A stretch of 64,000 nucleotides of DNA from Mucilaginibacter paludis DSM 18603 (GCF_000166195.2 NZ_CM001403.1:6714432-6778431), one strand, 5' to 3'; shown: positions 16,226-25,579, counted from the first letter of the stretch. Notes: generated by a model from the letters alone, not told the origin. Made by a program: numbers and translations.

Positions 16226-16854
16226 TAATATTGCCGGTAAAAAAATGGAAATTTGGTCTACTGTGTGTCTCTGTGTGTCATCAGGAGGCAAGCTTCATGC
16301 GGGTCTACGAGAATTAATGTATTGGATCGCCAAACAGCTTCAAGTAAGATACGTAGTGATTGTGCATAGGCTTCAAAAGCGGTTGTAAGCATGTCAGATA
16401 TCTGTCTAATAACGATGGGTAATGATACCTTTTAATTATAATCACCGAAATGAAATTCGACAAAAATCTTGGCTTTACGAAACAAAATTTACGCAGGATA
16501 ATTTAAATTACTTGGCAAAAGCTGGGAGTAGCAATAAAATTATTTTATGTTTTTTGTTTTGAAAAATGCACTAATATATCTTTTTTCTCATCCGGCTTGG
16601 GGCTACCTTATTTCATCTTTAATTATTTTGCTGCTATCTATCACGTTTCCTAAGAAGATAATCTTGCGGCTATGGTAAACAACGCTGTAATACTTGTATC
16701 TGCGATCAGCAGATATAAGAGAACTATTGGGGGTATGGGCTTCCTGCCGGAAACCAACCTTTTCAAAATTTAAAAGGACTTAGGCTAAGACGGTGCTACT
16801 TGGGATGATCCCATGTATAAACATGGCCCCGCAAAAATGCAGGGCCATATTAAT
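16226..16854. other. Intergenic region, no gene recognised; hairpin near its right end
   Basis: This is 629 bp without a supported gene. The one structure is a hairpin at 16823-16848 with arms ATGGCCC-C-GCA and TGC-A-GGGCCAT, just after the alpA gene on the minus strand. It lacks a strong T tract on that strand, so terminator function is uncertain. Confidence 0.4.
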
Positions 16855-17067
16855 TTATTTTTGGAAATCCTTATTACGGCTTTTTAGATAATCTTTTATT
16901 TGATCCGTATTCCAGTAATTGAGGCGACCGCCATCATCTTTGTGGGGCTTAGGAAACGTGCCGGATTTGATACGCCTGTTGAGTGTTGAGAGACTCAAAT
17001 TCAACTGCCGAAGTACCATTGCTGTAGTGATACGAAACGGTTGACCGACACCTTGATGAATTTCCAT
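16855..17067 (-). CDS. alpA: AlpA-family transcriptional regulator/excisionase
   Basis: The 70-residue protein starts at ATG 17067 (MEIHQGVGQPFRITTAMVLR); the longer frame from 17121 would add residues lacking family similarity. It has the AlpA/Prophage CP4-57 layout: QLNLSLSTLNRRIKSGTFPKP then GGRLNYWNTDQIKDYL. AlpA proteins control integrase expression and excision of P4-like islands. It lies directly downstream of, and overlaps by 119 nt, the frame of the P4-type integrase. Confidence 0.83.
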   Translation of the reverse strand: MEIHQGVGQPFRITTAMVLRQLNLSLSTLNRRIKSGTFPKPHKDDGGRLNYWNTDQIKDYLKSRNKDFQK

Positions 17068-18295
17068 GATTGTTCCTTTCAGTTTGTTGTGGTTTAAATA
17101 AGCTATCAAGATAATCTGCATAATCTTGCATGAGCTTTATACGATCATCTAAATATTTGGCTCTATCGTATGAGCGAAGCACTTCGCCTTTGGGAACATG
17201 CCCTAATTGACGATCCACTATACGCATCCTGTATTTCAGTTTTTCAGTACTAACGCTCATAAATAACGATCTAAAGCCGTGGGTAGTCATTACCGATTTG
17301 TAACCTAAGCGGTCAAGTTCGCTCAGTATAATATTCTTACAAACCGGCTGATTTTCTTTTACCGGACTTGGTAGAAGATATTTCCTGTTTTCCCCGTATT
17401 CCCTATCAAGTTCTAAAATTATCTCTATAGCTTGCTTAGGTAACGGAACAAGATGATCTCTTTTTATTCTTCTTTGTTCGGCTGATTTTTTCACATTATC
17501 AGATATAATAATCCACATAGCCGTATCAAGATTGAATTTTGATCGTTCTGATTTTAGCATTTCCATCGTTCGACATCCAAACAACATTGCCAATCGTGCG
17601 GCTTGATTAGCTAATTTATGTTGTTTAGGAGGCGGGGCATAGATTGCTTTTATAAAATCAGGTAATTGCTCTAATTCAATACAAGCAAAATGACCTGAAA
17701 TATATTTAGGTAATGCTGCTTTAACACCCAAAGTCAAATCTTTATCAAGCCGATCTGTTAGACCAGCGAATTCAAAAATTTGTTTGCAGTAGCCAAGTAA
17801 TCGTTTGCCAAGTTCTGGCGATCTTTTTGCCGCCTTCTGCACACAAACCAAAAATATTTTACGAGGCAGCTTGTTTATCGGATAACGACCTAAATCATCA
17901 AACAACTCATTTTCCAACCTTCGCAAAATTCGAGCGGCTTGTTTTGGCGACCAATTATTGATATACTGTGTATGCCATTCTCTTGATATGGCCTCAAAGG
18001 TTTGAGTATTGTTGAATGCCGCTAATTGCTTTGCCCCCTTTCGCAAAATTGCTGGGTCATTGCCATTTTTCAAATCGGATTTTGCATTATCTCGTTTATC
18101 CCTTGCATCCCGTAAAGAAACTTCAGTATAGGCACCAAAGGAAAGCGTGTTTTCTTTCCCGTTGTACTTGTATTTATATCGCCAGTATTTTTTTCCGTTC
18201 GGATTGACAAATAGCCACAACCCTTCACCGTCGTTAAGTTTATATGTTTTAGTTTTTGCCCTGGCATTTTTGCAGGACGAATCGTTAAGGAGCAT
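16949..18295 (-). CDS. P4-type tyrosine recombinase (integrase), C-terminus running into alpA
   Basis: The 448-residue integrase has the DUF4102-type N-domain (KLNDGEGLWLFVNPNGKKYWR) and catalytic residues Arg in GCRTME, THGFR, His in QLGHVP and Tyr in RSYDRA. P4-type integrases usually end soon after the ADYLDSL helix; here the frame continues about 40 residues (QTERNNHGN onward) inside the alpA coding region. A lost stop codon or small frameshift near 17080 would explain this. With alpA it forms the core of a nested P4-like island in the larger element. A TAGG-N8-CCTA motif lies 110 bp upstream. Confidence 0.88.
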   Translation of the reverse strand: MLLNDSSCKNARAKTKTYKLNDGEGLWLFVNPNGKKYWRYKYKYNGKENTLSFGAYTEVSLRDARDKRDNAKSDLKNGNDPAILRKGAKQLAAFNNTQTFEAISREWHTQYINNWSPKQAARILRRLENELFDDLGRYPINKLPRKIFLVCVQKAAKRSPELGKRLLGYCKQIFEFAGLTDRLDKDLTLGVKAALPKYISGHFACIELEQLPDFIKAIYAPPPKQHKLANQAARLAMLFGCRTMEMLKSERSKFNLDTAMWIIISDNVKKSAEQRRIKRDHLVPLPKQAIEIILELDREYGENRKYLLPSPVKENQPVCKNIILSELDRLGYKSVMTTHGFRSLFMSVSTEKLKYRMRIVDRQLGHVPKGEVLRSYDRAKYLDDRIKLMQDYADYLDSLFKPQQTERNNHGNSSRCRSTVSYHYSNGTSAVEFESLNTQQAYQIRHVS

Positions 18296-18689
18296 AGCGC
18301 TCTCCTTTCAGTACAGAATGTTACAAACTGGAAACTGTCGGGGATGCTTACGCAGATTTTTTACCCCATTTTTTACCCGCTTTCACGTGGCATATTATGA
18401 AGTATAGGTATATATTCCTAAATGTCAACCCACTATTTATTTGTTTCAAAACAAATATTTGATGCTTTGTGGCATCTTGTGAATTAAAATTTGGTAGCCC
18501 CGACCGGGGTTGAATATATCCCTTCAAATCATTGTAAAAAGAGCAAACTTTATTTTATAGCTTGTCCTTTACCCCAACAATTACCCTAAGTCTACTTTTC
18601 AGCAGATTATAAATTATACATGAATCGTAAAGGCAAATCAATGATGGAGATGATTATAATGAATGGAATAATAAAACGGATAAAAGGGC
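18296..18689. other. Intergenic region upstream of the second P4-type integrase
   Basis: There is no supported gene in 394 bp. It contains the TAGG-N8-CCTA motif at 18405-18420 and a short CCCC-GACC-GGGG palindrome near 18497. Confidence 0.4.
18405..18420. promoter_or_regulatory. TAGG-N8-CCTA motif, copy 3
   Basis: TAGGTATATATTCCTA lies 110 bp upstream of the second P4-type integrase. It is part of a 26-bp block (18400-18425) that matches 7411-7436 with one difference. Confidence 0.5.
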
Positions 18690-19589
18690 CTATTTATGAT
18701 ACCCTTTTGTTATATCCTTTTGATTTTGTAAACGAGCCTCTTCAAGTTCCCTCAATCTCCTTTGGCGCGCTTGTTCTCGTTCCAATGCTTCTTGCTGGAC
18801 AATATCTAATTGTTTCTTTTGTTCGTTCTTCTTCATTTCATCGGATTTTTGTGGAGCATTTTTTATAGCCTGTTCTTTAGCAATAGCTGCTTCCTTTTTC
18901 TTTTGGGCTTCCAGCTTTAACCTAGCGTCTTGCTCTTTCTTTTTATGAAGTTCTGCTATCAATACTTTTTTACGCTCATTTTGTAACCTTGCTTGCGCTT
19001 GCTTTTGCTTGTTCTGCTCTATTTTTAATTTACGGTCAGCTAATTTCTCTTTAGCTTTATACTGATTTTTATTTTTTTCGGAATTGCGTTTAATCTTCTT
19101 TTCTAATGTCTTGGTGGCACGATGTTTCCGTGCATTTGGACCAGTCTTGTTAAAGGTTTTAAAGTTATTTTTTAATTGCCTTTCTTTTTTTCTTATACTT
19201 TTTAAATCATAAAGAGCTTTATGACCGCCTTTTAATTCCTTAGGAAGTTGCAGCTTCAATAATTTTCTTTGTTTATTGTCTTCTAATACTATATTATTAA
19301 AGTTATTTTTGTTTTTTGTATAGTAGCATGTCCCTTTATCTTTCCCCCCATAATCAACAATTACTGTAGATTTATACTTTTCGCTATAATAAAAGTCTCT
19401 AGATTTTAGTCCAGCCCGAACAACTGTTTCTTTATCCGATAATACTTTCGCGACATGTTTTTCGAAGTTTCCAATTTCGAAATGAATGCCGTGCTTTGCC
19501 CACTTTTTTCCATCCCTATGAAAGTGTTTGAAATTGTCGTGACTCGCTATTTCCCTAGAAACATCGTTCGGATTATAAACTATCCTCAT
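18690..19589 (-). CDS. Toxin-like protein with BECR/DUF4258-like head and long coiled-coil tail
   Basis: This 299-residue protein has a compact N-terminal domain (about 1-95) with KWAKHGIHFEIGNFEKHV, then RAGLKSRDFYYSEKYKS and VIVDYGGKDKG. That pattern recalls colicin D-like and DUF4258/RelE-type RNase folds, but I cannot assign a family with certainty. Residues about 120-299 are a Lys/Glu/Gln-rich coiled coil. Its start overlaps by 17 nt the end of the small acidic protein gene upstream, as in toxin-immunity or toxin-antitoxin pairs. A divergent coupling-protein gene follows that pair, so delivery through the transfer machinery is an idea worth testing. Confidence 0.55.
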   Translation of the reverse strand: MRIVYNPNDVSREIASHDNFKHFHRDGKKWAKHGIHFEIGNFEKHVAKVLSDKETVVRAGLKSRDFYYSEKYKSTVIVDYGGKDKGTCYYTKNKNNFNNIVLEDNKQRKLLKLQLPKELKGGHKALYDLKSIRKKERQLKNNFKTFNKTGPNARKHRATKTLEKKIKRNSEKNKNQYKAKEKLADRKLKIEQNKQKQAQARLQNERKKVLIAELHKKKEQDARLKLEAQKKKEAAIAKEQAIKNAPQKSDEMKKNEQKKQLDIVQQEALEREQARQRRLRELEEARLQNQKDITKGYHK

Positions 19590-19794
19590 TAGATATTTTT
19601 TTTGCGTACTGCTTATTAACGTAGCTAAAATCGTCTGCTAATTTTTCAACATCTTGCTCTGTGTAATCAAGTAGATATTCAGATATATCTTCAAACTGAT
19701 TTGATACCGCATCTGTAGCCAATGCTACTAAAGATAATTCATGACGATTTAGTTTTAAAATGATTTCATCATCTGCTATTTTTAAAATGTCCAT
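19573..19794 (-). CDS. Small acidic protein, possible immunity protein or antitoxin
   Basis: Starting at ATG 19794 (MDILKIADDEIILKL) gives a 73-residue acidic, mostly helical protein. It precedes the toxin-like gene and overlaps it by 17 nt, which indicates translational coupling. No family is recognised. The acidity and pairing fit an immunity or antitoxin role, by inference only. Confidence 0.5.
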   Translation of the reverse strand: MDILKIADDEIILKLNRHELSLVALATDAVSNQFEDISEYLLDYTEQDVEKLADDFSYVNKQYAKKISNEDSL

Positions 19795-19914
19795 TTCTAC
19801 TCCTATGTTTATTGGTATTCTTGCATATAAATATATGATTGTCAAACAACATTTGAAATGTTTTCGCACTGAAACAAGAAATATTTTTTGTATAATGCGC
19901 TAAATATTATCACA

Positions 19915-21957
19915 ATGACTCCTATCAAAATTGTTATCTGGCACATCGTTAAATTAGGGCTTTTAACAGCGGTAATTTCTTGGCTGCTCAACTTTATGTT
20001 AGCACTATTCCCTATGGGATTTTACGCCATAAATGAAAAAAACATCTTTGCTTTTGCAATCGGTGGATGCATTGCTTACTACAAATTGCATGGTAGTGAT
20101 GATATTTTTAAACGAAATTTCAGTACCGAAATAATAGGAAAGAATAAGTTAAGGGTTATTTATCTGCTAATGTATGGTGTTGCTGCGTTTACAAGTCATT
20201 GCTGTAACACTTGGGATAGAACATTTCCTATGGTGGTTTCTCCTTTACTTGGTATTTGTGCAGGGGTCTTGTTAGTAGCCTATTATTACAATAAGCATGA
20301 CCAAGCTCCTGTTAAATCTAACCAGGCCAAATCTAACAGTAATTACGGAGAGCAAAATCAAGAACGAGATGATATTTCAATAATGTTTACTGGCGACCAT
20401 GTAGAAGCACCGCAGTTTACATCACATGGAGCGGCACATTGGATAAGCGATGAACGTAAAAACCAACTAACAGATATAAAAGATGGTGAGCCAAGCTTTG
20501 AGGGATTGTGGATAGGGGGCGGTTTTTTCCATCATAAAGAGGGCAACCTTGTATCTATTGCTCCTCCCGGAACAGGCAAAGGTGGGGCGCTGATAATCCC
20601 TAACTTATTGTGGAAGAGAAAAAGTTATAAACATTCATTTGTAGTTTTTGATCCTAAAGGCACAAATGCATGTATAACTGCACGTTTTCAGCAAAAACAG
20701 GGAAATAAAGTCGTCATCATTGATCCGATGGATTTGCAAAAAGCAAATCGGGCAACACACGGCATTGCTTCCTCTCATTTTAATCCGCTGGACTACATTG
20801 AAAAAGATATTTTTAACGGTACTTCGCAGATTGCGAATTTATTAATTCCTGATGATCCAAACGGCGAAAAATTTTGGAATCAAGATGCAAGAAACTTAGT
20901 CCAAGCTATTTTAATGCACATTATGACCGATGCAGGTTATATCGGAAGACGAAATTTAGTTACATTTTATAAAATAATGCTTACAGGAGATTTCAATGAA
21001 TTGTTTGAAGGGATGATATTGAATGATACATTAGATGGAGCAGTTTCTGATTTTGCAAGCGGGTTCACTAACATGATGCTAAAAAGTGAGCAAACTTTTA
21101 CATCGGTAAGAAGTGTTGCAAACGGTTCAATCAAATGGCTTAGCAATCCGTCTTTACAGGCTTGTATGAAGAAATCAGACTTCGATCCCAATGATTTGGA
21201 AAACGGGGGAATAACATTGTATCTATGCCAACCTATACAAAATAAAGAGGGTTTTGCAACATTTAGTCGCCTTATTGTAGGGTTTTGTTTACGTGCCAAT
21301 TCAAAACCAGCAGCGAAGCCTAAAGCTTGGGTTTATTATCTATTGGATGAGTTTCCAACTATGGGGATATTTCCCGAAGTCATAGAGTCATTGGCTTATT
21401 CCCGTGAATACAGGATGCGCCTTTGGATATTTGCTCAAAGTTTATCGCAACTTGATCAAATTTATAAAACAGAAGGTACTCATCAGATATTAGGTAATGC
21501 TCGCGTTTTACAAGCGTTTGGCGTAACGGATCAAGTTACGCAGGAATATATTTCCAAACGAATCGGCAATAAGACGGTCAAAGTTTATACTCAATCGACT
21601 ACATCGGGAACAAATACAAGCCATTCTTCTGCATACGGTGCAGGTGGTGGAAGTTCTTCAAGTGGTCGAAGTGACTCAACATCAAGCAATGAAGCTTATC
21701 ATGCACAACCATTAATCGAACCAAATGCTGTTCAGTACGATCCTAACATTATCACAATCTCCGAATGGGGGCCTATGCGCTTGTCAAGATGGCAATATTG
21801 GCAGAAAGACAAAACTGCCGGATTCTATTTAGATATTTTCAAAGGTCGTGCCGACAAAAATCCAAATATTGAAAGCGGCGAGGATGAAATTGATGAACCA
21901 GAAGTTCAAACAAAAATGGGTCCCGATGGAGAGAAACAGTTTACATTCGATCAATAA
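19915..21957 (+). CDS. VirD4/TraG-family type IV coupling protein, second type
   Basis: The 680-residue protein begins at ATG 19915 (MTPIKIVIWHIVKLGLL) and has N-terminal membrane helices at about residues 8-30, 40-58, 80-95 and 105-125. Walker A APPGTGKGG is near residue 220 and Walker B YYLLDEFPTMG near 476. A Ser/Gly-rich segment (about 565-600) is unusual in this family. It differs clearly from the other two coupling proteins in the window (no GTRGGKG motif), so the element carries two kinds. It converges with the 22038-23831 gene. Confidence 0.87.
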   Translation: MTPIKIVIWHIVKLGLLTAVISWLLNFMLALFPMGFYAINEKNIFAFAIGGCIAYYKLHGSDDIFKRNFSTEIIGKNKLRVIYLLMYGVAAFTSHCCNTWDRTFPMVVSPLLGICAGVLLVAYYYNKHDQAPVKSNQAKSNSNYGEQNQERDDISIMFTGDHVEAPQFTSHGAAHWISDERKNQLTDIKDGEPSFEGLWIGGGFFHHKEGNLVSIAPPGTGKGGALIIPNLLWKRKSYKHSFVVFDPKGTNACITARFQQKQGNKVVIIDPMDLQKANRATHGIASSHFNPLDYIEKDIFNGTSQIANLLIPDDPNGEKFWNQDARNLVQAILMHIMTDAGYIGRRNLVTFYKIMLTGDFNELFEGMILNDTLDGAVSDFASGFTNMMLKSEQTFTSVRSVANGSIKWLSNPSLQACMKKSDFDPNDLENGGITLYLCQPIQNKEGFATFSRLIVGFCLRANSKPAAKPKAWVYYLLDEFPTMGIFPEVIESLAYSREYRMRLWIFAQSLSQLDQIYKTEGTHQILGNARVLQAFGVTDQVTQEYISKRIGNKTVKVYTQSTTSGTNTSHSSAYGAGGGSSSSGRSDSTSSNEAYHAQPLIEPNAVQYDPNIITISEWGPMRLSRWQYWQKDKTAGFYLDIFKGRADKNPNIESGEDEIDEPEVQTKMGPDGEKQFTFDQ

Positions 21958-22037
21958 ATAATTGTTATTTAAAATTTAGAAGTAATATTTTATGTTCACC
22001 TGAAAACCATTTATATATAACGATTCAATATGCATCT

Positions 22038-23831
22038 TTATAAATAAGGGTTCTTATCATGCCTTGCTTTACCATCACTTCCAAATAATTCTACCATTTG
22101 ATAGTAAGGCTTCTTTTCAAATAGCGTTGGCGGCTTCGTGCCAATAAACACAAACATATTATCGCCCGATCCGCGCCGAACTTCGTCCGGCGAAACCAAT
22201 GGCCGGGCATTGGCCTTTGGGTCTTTCATGCCAAGCCATGATTTTATCCCAGTAACATGGCTTGTTTGCCCTATGGCCTTGCTAACGTATTCCGCCGTAA
22301 AATTATCGTTCACTGAAAAATACTGTTTCACAGCCGTATTCCCAACAAACACTTCCCACTTATCGCCATAAATACCTTTCAGTTGAATAAGCGATTGCAA
22401 GATCGGCCACACGGTGACGTTAAACCCGGCATAAGTTGATAGCGCATTTTCGATTTCAGGTAAATATCCAAGGGCTGCAAATTCGTCCAGCAGGAAACAA
22501 ACGCGGTTTTTCGGTTTGCGCACTACCGCACGCATACAGGTGGTAACTACGAGCCGTAGCCACCGGGAATGTGATTGCAGTTTATCAACTGGTATCACGA
22601 CATATACAATGGTATTGCCATCGCTTAATACTGCCGGGTCAAATCCCGGTGCCATCGATTTTTGCAAAGATGGGCTTTTTAAAAAATCAGTGCATTGTAT
22701 CAATGTCGCCAAGATACTGCCGAAGGTTTTATCTCCTGCCTTCATTAATTGGAGAATGGCATTCGCTGCCGTGCGAACAGCTTCGCCATTAACCGGGTCA
22801 ACATTGACGGCCATATCAGCCAGCAAATTATCCCAATCATCACCGGATAACCTAACCCATTTCCAAAGCTTATCCCATGTTCGCTCATCCCGGTCGTATG
22901 TAGTTACAAGATGCAATACCAACCCTGAAAACATGCTTCGTGCATTATCAGTAAAAAATTTATTCTTATCGTCTTTCTCTACAGGTACGATCATCTCGGC
23001 AATGATGTCGGCATCATCAACCAAATGCGGGCTGGATTTATCGGATAGAATATCCAAAGGGTTGTATGTACTGGATTGCCCGACACTATCGGACAATAAA
23101 TCCCATGGATTTAGGATAACAACTTTCTTACCGCTTTCGCGCTGGTAACGCGCTGATATCGCCGCCAGCTCCGCTTTCGGATCAATTACCAAAAATGAAC
23201 CTTCATAACCACCTAAGCCGAGCAGATTCGGCACAATTAAATTTACGCCCTTGCCGCCGCGCGTTCCGGCGACCGTTAGTAAATGGCCTTTATCCGGGAA
23301 GCTAAAACCGCCACCAATGTAAAAACCTTTCGGCCCGTTGAACTCGGTGAGTTCGTCAGGCCGTGCAAAACGTGCGGTGCCGAATTTCCGGGACTCAATG
23401 GCAATATCATCTATCGCGTTGCGCCAACCAGCGAATACGCCATAAACGATAAGTGTAAAAATCAGGTTGACCAGCAGATAACCAATGACGGCGGCACTAT
23501 GAACAGAGCGGACGGCACCGGAAAATGTCAGGATCACGATCACAAGTGCGATAATGGCAAGCCAAATAAGCCCGGCACCGATAAGCATTGCAACGCGAAC
23601 GATTGGCGGCAGGCTGTACAATCGCGGATAAATATCGCGCGGTTTTAAAAAACGGTTATAGGCTCTGCCATAGCCGAGCAACGCCCCGGTCAGGGTAATC
23701 GGTGTGAGTAATATCCCGAGAAGAAACAAACCGATTTTCGGCAACCTTTCAGGGTTGGGATCGGAACGGAATAATTCCTGTATTTCTTCGCCGGATACAT
23801 CCAAACCTTGTTTGATTGGATTATTCGACAT
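22038..23831 (-). CDS. TraG/VirD4-family type IV coupling protein, first type
   Basis: This 597-residue protein is the paralogue of the 483-2459 gene: LTVAGTRGGKG (Walker A, near residue 190), CFLLDEFAALGYLPEIE (Walker B, near 447) and VSPDEVRRGSG near the C-terminus. It lacks that protein's long acidic N-terminal extension, and has membrane segments at about residues 30-55, 80-100 and 110-140. It is divergent from mobC at 24087 and probably couples the adjacent relaxase to a helper mating channel. Confidence 0.9.
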   Translation of the reverse strand: MSNNPIKQGLDVSGEEIQELFRSDPNPERLPKIGLFLLGILLTPITLTGALLGYGRAYNRFLKPRDIYPRLYSLPPIVRVAMLIGAGLIWLAIIALVIVILTFSGAVRSVHSAAVIGYLLVNLIFTLIVYGVFAGWRNAIDDIAIESRKFGTARFARPDELTEFNGPKGFYIGGGFSFPDKGHLLTVAGTRGGKGVNLIVPNLLGLGGYEGSFLVIDPKAELAAISARYQRESGKKVVILNPWDLLSDSVGQSSTYNPLDILSDKSSPHLVDDADIIAEMIVPVEKDDKNKFFTDNARSMFSGLVLHLVTTYDRDERTWDKLWKWVRLSGDDWDNLLADMAVNVDPVNGEAVRTAANAILQLMKAGDKTFGSILATLIQCTDFLKSPSLQKSMAPGFDPAVLSDGNTIVYVVIPVDKLQSHSRWLRLVVTTCMRAVVRKPKNRVCFLLDEFAALGYLPEIENALSTYAGFNVTVWPILQSLIQLKGIYGDKWEVFVGNTAVKQYFSVNDNFTAEYVSKAIGQTSHVTGIKSWLGMKDPKANARPLVSPDEVRRGSGDNMFVFIGTKPPTLFEKKPYYQMVELFGSDGKARHDKNPYL

Positions 23832-23990
23832 TGTAATAATCTAAGGTTGCCGCAAAATAATACTTAATAATATTTTTTCCAAATTTCTCTGCAACAGGCA
23901 GATGGATCGATCAATATTTTTTAAATATCTATCATATTGAACCATCAAGACACGTATTGACACAGACCGTATTATTGACTGACCGACACG

Positions 23991-24014
23991 GTTATGATAC
24001 TTTAGTATCATAAC
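23991..24014. promoter_or_regulatory. Perfect inverted repeat in the traG/mobC intergenic region
   Basis: GTTATGATAC and GTATCATAAC pair perfectly around a TTTA loop. It lies in the divergent traG/mobC region and is probably an operator or part of oriT. Confidence 0.5.
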
Positions 24015-24047
24015 GCAAGACATGGTTTTGTTACCACAAAACCCGCC

Positions 24048-24075
24048 TTGCAAGGGAGAGATTCTCCCTTGACCC
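24048..24075 (+). other. Hairpin upstream of mobC, candidate oriT
   Basis: AAGGGAGA (24052-24059) and TCTCCCTT (24063-24070) pair around a 3-nt loop, preceded by CTTGC and followed by GACCC, 17 bp before mobC. The layout matches the hairpin upstream of the left mobC, which makes a relaxosome function more likely. Confidence 0.45.
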
Positions 24076-24086
24076 TCTTTAAAAAA

Positions 24087-24476
24087 ATGGAAAAGAAGAT
24101 GAAACGCACGCCGAAAAATGGCGGCGAAAAACGCGATGCGGTTTTCCGCTTTCGAGTGACGCCTGCTGAAAAAAAGATAATCAAAGAGAACGCCGACCGG
24201 GAAGGATTAAGCATTAGCGACTACATCCGCAAAAAAGCGGATAATGGTAATTCTGGTATTGACCGGAATACGCTGATCCGTTTGCTGGCAGAAACAGGAA
24301 AACAAGGTAGCAATCTTAATCAGATTGCCAAAGCATTAAACATCGAGATAAAAACTGGTATATCGGCGCGAGTTGATCCGGGTTTTATCAACCGCACCTT
24401 ACAAGAAATAACACGCCTTACGGAGGAAATATTAGAGGTTATCAGACATGTTCGTAGCAGGAAAAATAAGGGGTAA
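24087..24476 (+). CDS. mobC: MobC-family relaxosome accessory protein
   Basis: Starting at ATG 24087 (MEKKMKRTPKNGGEKRDAV) gives 129 residues; the in-frame ATG at 24048 falls inside the hairpin and is unlikely. It has a ribbon-helix-helix region (FRFRVTPAEKKIIKENADRE, SISDYIRKKAD) and the MobC signature GKQGSNLNQIAKALN. MobC binds oriT and helps the relaxase open the strands. Its end overlaps the relaxase start by 29 nt, so the two are translationally coupled. Confidence 0.87.
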   Translation: MEKKMKRTPKNGGEKRDAVFRFRVTPAEKKIIKENADREGLSISDYIRKKADNGNSGIDRNTLIRLLAETGKQGSNLNQIAKALNIEIKTGISARVDPGFINRTLQEITRLTEEILEVIRHVRSRKNKG

Positions 24477-25551
24477 TGCACCACAATTAGGCAGATATTT
24501 TTTTGCACCGGGCGAAAATGAACGAATAACAATCCTTCATTTAGACGGGCGAGAAGATGCAACGCAGGAAGAATTTATGGACTTCTTGTATAGTGTCGAA
24601 TTAAATAGTGAGTTAACCCGCAGCAAAAATAGTTCTTATCATGCTTATATCAATCCAAATCCCGAGGATACCACACTAATAGATCGTGTCATGACCAAAG
24701 AGGAATGGCTTAGGTCAGTGGAAATCCTTACGGAGAAATTGGAATATGAAGACCAACGGCATGGTGCTGTTTTGCATGACCTTGGAAATGGGCGGGTTCA
24801 CGCACATATCGTTTATGAGCGTTATAACCATGAGCGTGGTACTATGGCGACTTACAAAGATAATTATAAGGCACATGATGAGGCCCGGGATCAGATAGAA
24901 AAAGAGTTTGGCCACAAGCCGACCCCAAAGAAGAATAAGAACCGCGGCCATCATAAACAGACCCTAACGGAGATATGGAACCGTACCAATACGGCAGGCG
25001 AATTTATGCAACAAGCTGAGGCCAGCGGTTACAAAATCGCCAAAGGCACAGACAGGCCGTTTCGTGTTGTGGATTCTGATGGTATAGGGTTTGACCTGGT
25101 GCGCAAACTGGACGGGATAAAGACCCAAGACGTAAAAGAACGTTTTGGCGAAACGGAATTGCCGCAAGAAAAAGAAGCCATCCGGGAAATGCAGGCCGCA
25201 AAACAACGGCGCGCTATTGATGAGCCAGATAAACGCAAAGAAGATCATTCAGGCGATTCTGCTAAAACACCTGCCCTTGAAACCGCCGCACAGCATGACG
25301 CGCGGCAGAACTTTTTGCAGAACATTAAGGATGTTAGAGAACGTAACCGTTCACTAACGCGTGAGATCACATTGTCTTTTATCATTGCTTTACGTGTATG
25401 TTTTTCATTCAGAGGAAATGCCACGGAACAGCGCTCCACGCTGAAACAGGAGTTTGTTACAGCGAAAGAAGTTACGGCAAAGCAGGAACGAAAGCCACCG
25501 GACAAAATGCTTGGTTTTATCGAAGCCGCACAATTTTATAAACCAACATAA
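24448..25551 (+). CDS. Relaxase/mobilization nuclease
   Basis: This 367-residue protein nicks oriT and pilots the strand during transfer. The metal-binding triad motif is visible as GRVHAHIVYERYN near residue 115, and conserved aromatic and Tyr residues sit near SSYHAYINPNPED (about residues 60-72) and LGRYFF (about residue 15). The C-terminal half is charged and variable. It is short compared with full MOBP relaxases, in line with mobilizable elements of this phylum. It follows mobC with a 29-nt overlap. Confidence 0.85.
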   Translation: MFVAGKIRGNAPQLGRYFFAPGENERITILHLDGREDATQEEFMDFLYSVELNSELTRSKNSSYHAYINPNPEDTTLIDRVMTKEEWLRSVEILTEKLEYEDQRHGAVLHDLGNGRVHAHIVYERYNHERGTMATYKDNYKAHDEARDQIEKEFGHKPTPKKNKNRGHHKQTLTEIWNRTNTAGEFMQQAEASGYKIAKGTDRPFRVVDSDGIGFDLVRKLDGIKTQDVKERFGETELPQEKEAIREMQAAKQRRAIDEPDKRKEDHSGDSAKTPALETAAQHDARQNFLQNIKDVRERNRSLTREITLSFIIALRVCFSFRGNATEQRSTLKQEFVTAKEVTAKQERKPPDKMLGFIEAAQFYKPT

Positions 25552-25579
25552 TTATTATTCACCTTTAAATTTTTCAATC

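Noticed and set aside
16200..16388. 62-codon frame after the winged-helix/HEPN-like gene
   Set aside because: It starts inside the preceding gene and reads low-similarity sequence without a start signal.
22516..23148. 210-codon frame opposite traG
   Set aside because: It is antisense to well-conserved coupling-protein sequence and is a shadow.
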